Shown here: piece after piece, positions 57,139 through 64,000 of the stretch
How positions within the stretch are numbered: position 1 is the stretch's first letter
Layout of the letters: each line of letters begins with the position of its first letter
Source of the DNA: Miscanthus floridulus
Lineage: Eukaryota > Streptophyta > Magnoliopsida > Poales > Poaceae
Direction of reading: 5' to 3'
Length of the DNA: 64,000 nt
Assembly: GCF_019320115.1 (NCBI RefSeq)
Contig: NC_089598.1
Location: 81,426,059-81,490,058 of the forward strand
Program-made: the position numbers and the translations under genes
Notes under the pieces: model-generated
Seen by the model: the letters and a program-made list of their open reading frames with translations, nothing else
Told to the model about the DNA's origin: nothing
The model's database searches: none

Positions 57139-57205
57139 ATACTCCATCCGTTCTAACTTATAAGTCGTTTTGGCTTTTCTAGACACGTAGCTTTTGTTAT
57201 GCGAT
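57139..57205. mobile_element. Stowaway-like MITE fragment
   Basis: ACTCCATCCGTTCTAACTTATAAGTCGTTTTGG (57141 onward, in pieces ACTCCATCCGTTC and TATAAGTCGTTTTGGC) is the consensus start of a Mariner/Stowaway MITE. The opposite end is missing. Confidence 0.6.
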
Positions 57206-57359
57206 AGACTGTGTTTAGCTGGGCTCCAACAATTAACGTGTCCTGAATTAACGGTCTTTCCATCATGAAGGAAACTGCATGGAAATTAAAATACTGCGGT
57301 TAGGGCACCAATGGAGTACATCTCAGGTAGTGGCATGGTTGTGATGACTTAGGAGTTAG

Positions 57360-57990
57360 GATTAATGAACAATCTTACGTTGTCTCTCTTAGTGAAATTA
57401 GTTTACAAGATCGATGCAAACAGTACTTAAAAACTCCTAGGATAACGAGAAAAAAAGAACTTTCTTCACTTGCTGGCTCATTCTGATTCCTCCAGCTATG
57501 GTTTCGTCTTCAGATGCTATATGGTCAGCTGAGGGGTCGAGAGCGACAACTCATCTGGTCCTACTCAAACTCAACACATATATGGATGGATCCAATGGCA
57601 ACGTACAGACTAATTATATACAGTACTACCTGAAACCTTGTTTAACGCTAGGCCATATGTTCAGGTCGGCTGCAACAATTCAGGTCGTCTCGTCGACTTG
57701 AAACTAACGTTCGCAAGCAGCATCCTTAAGCAAATTATATCGGGGAGAAACAGAGGTTAGAACATCTTTGGACGACGGGCCAAGCGGTTAACTTTGGACT
57801 AATCAGCAGGTTTATGCTGTTGCTTAGCGTAGCTGCTGTTAGATTATCACAAGATTGATGCTGACAGTACAGAGCACACTGAAAACCTCCCTTAGCTTGG
57901 ACTGTTGGACAATACTAAGAAATGTGCATTCTCTTGCTGGCTGATCCTGATTCCTCCAGCTGGTGGCATCCAACCCCATGTTATCCGTCT
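57360..57990. repeat. diverged direct duplication
   Basis: Blocks with TTTACAAGATCGATGC..ACAGTAC ... CTTGCTGGCT.ATTCTGATTCCTCCAGCT occur at about 57405-57500 and 57845-57962. A third related piece lies at 52780-53100 (CATGTTCAAGTCGGCTGCA, TTTACAAGATCAATGG). Confidence 0.6.
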
Positions 57991-58178
57991 TTTAATTTGG
58001 ACCTGCGACGCAGCCTGCTGCCCTCTTGAATTTTTTTCATGGACAGGAATAAGATCCTGAAGAGTGTATGTAGAGTCTTGGTCAGCTTATAGCTTCTTGG
58101 TGGTGCCCATAATGTTTGGTGTAACTATACTGACAGACCTACTGGTATTCCGTTACCAAATTTTCCCTGTAGATGTAA

Positions 58179-58411
58179 GGCCTTGTTTAAATTGAGGTTA
58201 GGAATCAGTATTTGGCACTGTAGCACTTTCGTTTGTATTTGACAATTATTGTCCAATCATAGCCTAACTAGGCTCAAAAGATTCGTCTCGTAATTTACAA
58301 TCAAACTGTGTAATTAGTTATTTTTTTATCTACATTTAATACTCCATGCATATGTCCAAAGATTTGATGTGCTGGAGAGAGAGTGAAAAAACTTGCAATC
58401 TAAACAAGGCC
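58179..58411. mobile_element. Tourist-like MITE
   Basis: GGCCTTGTTTAAATTG and CAATCTAAACAAGGCC form TIRs. TAA is duplicated on each side (58176-58178, 58412-58414). 233 bp, PIF/Harbinger type. Confidence 0.92.
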
Positions 58412-58414
58412 TAA

Positions 58415-60130
58415 GCAATGCGTATTTTCAAGTCAGACAGTTCATCAAGTGAAGAAACGCGTGGCGGCTTTGTGAATTGCTGACTTCCCTCTAGCCCCAG
58501 CCGACCACAAGATGGATCGGTCCATCGGTGCAACAAACAGAGAAAGCATTATCATATCCTTTGAGATTTCAGAGCTAGTGACCTCACAATTATATGAAGC
58601 TAGCTGTAGTGACGGGCTGCTAGCTCGTAGTAGAGAACCGAAAAACGCAGCATGCACGATCAAGTATATATATGTCGAATATCTGGCGGAGCTTATTTTG
58701 GCACGCCTGCGTACGTCATCATAGATGCAGGCAGCCATTGTTGCAGCGATGTTTCGTTCTGGTTCATACATCTGACGAAGATAGATGTATCATGTATGCA
58801 TATTATTATGTGTACATATATCGAAGTCAAGAAACGAAAACGCCCCATCTTGCTGCATGGCTGTTCCGTTCCTGGCCCACCGCATGTCGTCGACCAGCTC
58901 TCTTGTCCTGCAATAATCCTGCTCCGTTTTCCGGAGGCAGCTAGCTAGCTAGCTAGCTCATGCAGGCCAGTGTAGCGTGTGTAATCAATCGCAGGGCATG
59001 CTGATCTGGTGCTACAGTTGCCACTCAATCGATATCCATCCGTAACGGAAATGGCTCGCGACCCTTATCCTTTCCTGCACTGCACCTCAGATTACTCCTA
59101 GATCGTAGGAGTGTCTCTTGGCGTTGCCGGTGCTGCTGGCCGGCTGTCTAGTTCAGGAGTGCCCTCACGTGTACTCTGGTGGCATCGCGGACCGCATGCA
59201 TCGGGATGCTGTCCCCCCGCCTTGAGTTCAGCGACGAGCAATTAAGAGGCCGAGCAGATTGGGCGACGCGCAGAACGTGCGGAGAAACGTATTGGGTGCT
59301 GCAGCGGCGGTCGACGCGGTCCAGACGGACGGGCGAGGCCCATATAGGAGTCCTTCGACTGCGGCGGTTAAGATTGCGCCGGATACGTACATACCGGACC
59401 ACTATCTGCTGCAGGCCTGCAGCCCAGCAGAAGCTCCGTCGTTTTGCCGCTTAGGATTGGCTTTCAAATATGGCACCGAAGATTCGAGAGGCCATGATTT
59501 TGACTATTGTTTGGTTTGAACAAAAACTTACTAACCTCTTATATTTAACTTGTCAAATTTATGATAAATTTTTTACCTACCTTTGCCTTGCCAAATTCTT
59601 GGCATGACAAATTTTGTCCGCAAACCAAGCCCTTACTCCTCCTAGTGAGTGCAGCCAAGGTCTTGAACGCGTGTAGTGGCAGTGGCACCACGGCCTCCAG
59701 GGCCGAACTACTCCAACAATGATACAAAGAAGGTGATTCCTTCGGTTGCAATGTCCATTAACCATTATTAACACGTTACCCATACAACACTTTGACTAGC
59801 AGAAACCAACGAGGTGGCTCGTGTATATTGTACGGACAGTTGAAGATGCAACCATATAGTACAACTAAACCTGTACTCTCCTAGCTCTCTTGTTTCGCTC
59901 CATGTCTCATTATGAATCCATATATGAATTCATCTGTTTTTTTAATCAAAATAGATACTCCACCATCAACAATTATTGCATGCCATGTCTTACTCTTATA
60001 TTTGGTTAACTCCACGACCTTAATACGTGGAGTCTAGAGTAACATTCTATATAATTTCTCTTGTACCATTCAATGACCTCATGGTTTTTAGAACGTGTTT
60101 GTTAGCGCGTGTTTCATTAAGAGGGGAAAC
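58415..60130. other. intergenic DNA
   Basis: No gene recognised. Small overlapping frames at 59148-59519 lie in a GC-rich patch. 59515-59632 may be a decayed MITE (TTTGGTTTG near one end, CAAACCAAGCCC at the other). Confidence 0.35.
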
Positions 60131-60947
60131 TGTTGGATTTAGGCCCATGTTTGGCCTAATCTGAAAAATTATAAAGCATGCACAATCTATAGTCCCATAT
60201 TGCTAATTCAATGAGAGGTTGCCTTGCTTAAATATGAAAGTCTCCTCTCTATGAAAAATAGGTGAAAATGAGAGAAAAGGAGACTGTTGCTACACGCACG
60301 CGCAGCTTGCGCGCATTTTTCGCGTGACTTGCGACTTGCGCGACGCGTACGTGTACAACAGGCTATTATTTGTGCAGTTTCTATTTTTTATGCTGAGCGT
60401 AATGGCGCTTCAATGTGATTGAAACTGCCGTTTTAAACAGTAATAAGGTGTGTCAGTTTCTGCTATTTGATTGCAGCATTTTCTGTTATTAAATTGGGCA
60501 GTTTTTACTGCTTGATGAGGGGAATTGATGCACTATAAAGGCCTATAAAACCAGGAGACGTCCTGGTTGAAGGGTACGCATTCACACGCTCACCTTCCCA
60601 CTCGCTGTGCTGAGCTTCTCGCTGCTGCGCCTCGTCGACCTTTGAGTTCGGCGTGCACCAGACTTGAAGAGAGCGGGATCTCCGAAACCACTGCCGCGAG
60701 ACTCCTGCACGAGGCGGTAATCAGGTTTTTGGGCAGCGTCTACATGCGACCGCTTGGTGATCTACAACATCTACTTCAACACGTTCGACTACGTTCTGCG
60801 CGGGATCATTAAGTAATTTCCTTGTGCAATCCTGTTCTAGTCAGTATGTTGCCTGTTTACTTATGTTATATGCTTGCATCATTTTTTATCTATGAGTTTT
60901 TTCTCCAAACAAAATCTGGAATGTATTTTAGGCACATATTTCCAACA
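60131..60947 (+). repeat. 5' LTR of plus-strand Copia element
   Basis: TGTTGGATTTAGG ... ATTTCCAACA, with the short inverted ends TGTTGG/CCAACA. TATA boxes CTATAAAG (60533-60540) and CTATAAAA (60543-60550). The 3' limit is inferred from the inverted end, as the second LTR is outside the window. The following bases TTCCAAAAACCTG are not the usual tRNA-iMet complement. Confidence 0.8.
60533..60550 (+). promoter_or_regulatory. LTR TATA boxes
   Basis: Two overlapping-range TATA motifs, 10 bp apart, in the U3 part of the LTR. Confidence 0.6.
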
Positions 60948-60986
60948 TTCCAAAAACCTGATTGTGCCTATTTCTGTGATCTAGCA

Positions 60987-61945
60987 ATGGTAAATAATGC
61001 ATCTGATGCCATGAAACCTGAGAGGTTTGGAGGTGAGAACTTCCGCAGATGGCATACAAGGGTTAAGTTTTGGCTCATGTCATTGGGGCTGTGGTGGGTG
61101 ATATACCCTGTGTTTCCCATCACAGAGGAACAGACCATGCAGTTTGAGAATGCGATAACACCGCATTGGGCTGCATCCTCACCATTTTGGCGGATCAACT
61201 CTATGATGTGTATATGAATTACTCATCGGCCACCATGCTGTGGGAGGATTTGGAGCAAAAATATGCAGAAGCCGAAGCCGGTCGCTGACTGTATGTATGC
61301 GAAAAGTTCTTTGATTTCAGCATGGACAGTGCTAAATCAATTGTAACTCAAGCACACGACCTCCAGGTTCTAGTTGGCGAGATTGCACATTTGGGATGTG
61401 CTTTACCTCCAAAGTTTGTTGCAGCAGCGATTGTTGCTAAACTTCCTGCAGAGTGGCGTGATTTTGCTACAGCTCTGAAGCACAAAAGAGAAGAGATTTC
61501 TATTGAAGATCTCATTGCAGCTCTTGATGTGGAAGAGAAGGCAAGGGCAAAAGATGTGTAGGTGAAGAACGTGCAGAACAGTGCCAATTTTGTTCAAAAC
61601 AAAAAATAATTTAACAAGAAGAAGGATCCCAAGGCGAATAAGGTTACTAGCTTTAAAAATAAGAAAACAGAGAAGAAAATAGAGAAGAAGGATCCGAAGA
61701 ATCTCACCTGTTTTGTGTGCGGTAATCCTGGTCACTTTGCCAAGGATTGTCCTGACCGCAAGGATAGGACCACTGAACTGAGCAAAAAGTTCACTAATGT
61801 GACCATTGGCGATGCCTCGACTTCAGGAGGGTACGGTAAATCTCCTGTTGTTTATTCTGCATTTCAGTCTATCGACTGGTGGGTTGATACTGGTGCAAAT
61901 GTTCACATGTGTTCTAATGCTTCCTTGTTTTCTTCATATATAGGC
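60987..61945 (+). pseudogene. Copia gag and protease, frameshifted and stop-interrupted
   Basis: Starts MVNNASDAMKPERFGGENF (ATG 60987), the UBN2-type gag start, with FRRWHTRVKFWL. A frameshift at about 61150-61190 moves coding to another frame (DQLYDVYMNYSSATMLWEDL), which meets a TGA at 61286-61288, a TAG at 61559-61561 and a TAA near 61606. The zinc knuckle CFVCGNPGHFAKDC (61712-61753) and the protease signature WWVDTGANVHMC (61878-61913) are intact in that same frame. A second shift near 61940 leads into the pol frame. Gag makes the particle and the protease matures it; neither can be made here in full. Confidence 0.9.
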
Positions 61946-64000
61946 AGCAGGAACTTCCAGCATCCTAATGGGAAACGGAACACGTGCTTCTGTTCTTGGT
62001 GTTGGTACGGTAGATCTGAAGCTCACTTCAGGGAAAACCATCCAATTGAAGAATGTCCAGCACGCACCTGCGATAAACAAGAACCTGCTGAGTAGGTTTC
62101 TCTTGTGTAGGAGTGGTCATAAGCTAGTATTCGAGTCGAATAAAGTTATAGTGTATAAATTTGGGGCTTTTATAGGAAAAGGCTATGACAGCGGAGGCTT
62201 GTTCCGCCTAAGTACTATGGATTCTTGTTATAGTTTGAATATTACTACAGGTTTGAATAAAAATTATGCTGATGTATGGCATTCGAGGTTCTATCATGTT
62301 GGTTTTGATACAATTGCTAGAATGTCCAGATCTGAGTTAATTCCTAAATGTGATATAGTCAAGAATTCTAAGTGCCAAACTTTTGTGCAAGCAAAACAAC
62401 CTCGAAAACCTTTTAAGGCATTAGAGTCTGAGAAGAATCTGGCACCACTAGATTTGATCCATTCTGATTTATGTGAGATGAATGGTGTTTTGACTAAAGC
62501 AGGAAAAAAGTATTTTCTTACTTTTATTGATGATGCAACATGTTACTGTTATGTTTACTTGCTGAAGTCTAAGGATAAAGCGCTGAACTATTTTAGAATA
62601 TATAAGGCCGAGGTTGAGAACCAGTTAGAAAAGAAGATTAAGAGACTTAGAGATGATCGGGGAGGAGAGTATATCTCTAATGATTTTTCTAATTTCTGTT
62701 CTGGGAATGGGATTATCCATGAATTTACACCACCCCATTCACCACAATCAAATGGTGTAGCTGAGAGGAAAAACCGGTCACTTACAGATTTGGTGAACGC
62801 CTTATTAGAGAGTGCCGGTATGCCAAAGATGTGGTGGGGGGAAGCAATCTTGACTGTAAATTTTGTGCTCAATAGAGTTATCCCCAAGAGAAGTGACATA
62901 ACTCCATACGAGGCATGGAGGGGCAGAAAACCCAATGTCAACTTTCTGCGAACGTGGGGATGTTTGGCGAAAGTCAACATTCCAGAGCCGAAGAAAAGGA
63001 AACTTGGGCCGAAAACAGTCGATTGCATTTTTATAGGATACGCTCAGAATAGTCCTGCCTATAGATTCTTGGTAGTTAAATTCGATACTCCAGAGATTAT
63101 AGTAGATACAATAATGGAGTCTAAGGATGTTACTTTCTTTGAGGATATCTTTCCTATGAGACCGAGTAGCAGTACTTTAGAAAATCTGGATGCAGCCATT
63201 CCTAACTCTGAACAAGTTGAGAACATACCTCTGCGAGAGAATAATGAGGAGGATAACAATTTAGACATCACTCCATGCAGGAGTAAGAGACAAAAGGTTC
63301 ATAAATCTTTTGGAGATAACTTTATTGTATACCTTGTGGATGACGTGCCTACGACTCTGGCTGATGCTTATGCGTCTTCGGATGCTGACTATTGGAAAGA
63401 GGCAGTCCGTAGTGAGATGGACTCCATCATGACAAATGAGACTTGGGAAATCACTGAACGTCCTATTGGGTGCAAACCTATTGGATGTAAGTGGATTTTC
63501 AAGAAAAAGATGAGACCAGATGGCACGATTGAAAAATATAAAGCGATGCTTGTGGCCAAAGGCTTTACCCAGAAAGAAGGTGAAGATTATTTTGACACCT
63601 ATTCACCTGTGGCCAGGTTAACCACCATTAGGGTGCTCATTGCATTAGTTGCTTCCTATGGTCTACATATTCATCAAATGGATGTAAAGATAGCTTTTCT
63701 TAATGGAGAGTTGGAGGAAGAAATCTATATGGAGCAACCTGATGGTTTTGTGGCTAAGGGACAGGAGGGTAAAGTTTGCAGAGTGTTAAAATCATTATAT
63801 GGCCTAAAACAAGCACCCAAACAATGGCATGAAAAATTTGATCAAACCTTAACCTCTGCTGGTTTTGTTGTAAACGAAGCAGATAAGTGTGTATACTATC
63901 GCCATGGTGGGGCTCAAACAGTGATCTTGTGCTTGTATGTGGATGATATACTCATATTTGGGACTAACACTGCCGTGATTGACGAGGTCAAATCATTCTT
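61945..64000 (+). CDS. Copia integrase-reverse transcriptase, open to window edge
   Basis: One frame without a stop for about 685 codons. In order it shows the end of the protease region (MGNGTRASV at 61968), KGYDSGGLFRLS, and an integrase zinc finger (HSRFYH ... KCDIVKNSKCQTF, where the last Cys of the HHCC set is Phe). The integrase catalytic triad follows: Asp in HSDLC (62466), Asp in RDDRGGEY, Glu in NGVAERKN. WGCLAKV and FIGY come next, then RT motifs KWIFKKKM, HQMDVKIAFLNGEL, SLYGLKQAP and the YVDD active site (63936-63947). This polyprotein part copies RNA and inserts cDNA. The open frame contrasts with the damaged gag. It is cut by the window, so its stop is not seen. Confidence 0.93.

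Larger units (their letters stand above)
60131..64000 (+). mobile_element. Copia retrotransposon, 5' part (runs off window)
   Basis: 5' LTR 60131-60947, a damaged gag, a protease motif, then an open integrase-RT frame to the last base. The order gag-PR-IN-RT is that of Ty1/Copia. The RNase H domain and 3' LTR would lie beyond the window. Confidence 0.93.

Noticed and set aside
59148..59519. Possible small host gene
   Set aside because: Three overlapping frames on two strands with no motif or conserved start.

Overview
The window looks like intergenic DNA of a large grass genome. Transposable elements are nested inside one another and I found no convincing intact host gene. The element families (CACTA elements with CACTAC/CACTAG ends, SIRE-type Copia LTRs full of ACCGGACG motifs, GGCCTTGTTTA Tourist MITEs, MULE fold-backs) suggest Poaceae, probably an Andropogoneae relative of sorghum or sugarcane. 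That taxonomic guess is inference; element structures and target-site duplications (TSDs) are read directly from the sequence.

Layout. 1-250: the end of a CACTA element. 1148-14102: a minus-strand SIRE-like Copia element (LTR 12150-14102, PBS, gag, protease) split by an 8.4-kb CACTA element (2315-10712, TSD CTC). This CACTA carries five exons, introns included, of the chaperonin gene CCT1/TCP-1 alpha, an LTR fragment and four tRNA-like A-box/B-box modules. 14103-21540: a truncated minus-strand Gypsy LTR, a broken minus-strand gypsy-type gag-like gene, and LTR pieces with TATA boxes. 21613-27545: a second CACTA (TSD CAC) holding a 4.27-kb LTR element (22115-26381, TSD TCATG) that has gag but no recognisable pol. 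27546-35413: relic LTRs, a tandem array of about 300-bp units (30060-31460), and GC-rich sequence split by a SIRE solo LTR (32133-33952).

35414-45386: a hAT-type element with an 8-bp TSD, a 642-bp MULE fold-back with a 9-bp TSD, a 1.2-kb Pack-MULE with 257-bp TIRs and a possible nucleotidyltransferase gene fragment, and a truncated CACTA. The truncated CACTA carries the N-terminal part of a TNP2-type transposase, a two-exon GRF-type zinc-finger gene, two tandem long hairpins and four 41-bp subterminal palindromes. A Helitron-like 3' end lies at 45386. 45387-60130: low-copy-looking DNA with two Tourist MITEs (TSD TAA), a retroposed poly(A) unit with a 16-bp TSD and an internal minisatellite, a 29-nt C homopolymer, a SINE-like unit split by another SIRE solo LTR, and a fourth CACTA (55438-56935, TSD CAT). 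60131-64000: the 5' part of a plus-strand Copia element with a damaged gag but an uninterrupted integrase/RT frame that runs off the window.

The genes do not form a pathway. What links them is transposition: autonomous-type coding pieces (Copia pol, TNP2, GRF protein) sit beside non-autonomous elements that have picked up host fragments or form long hairpins. The points most worth following are the CCT1-carrying CACTA, the symmetric tRNA-like modules, the tandem hairpins upstream of the transposase gene, and the minisatellite-bearing retroposed unit.
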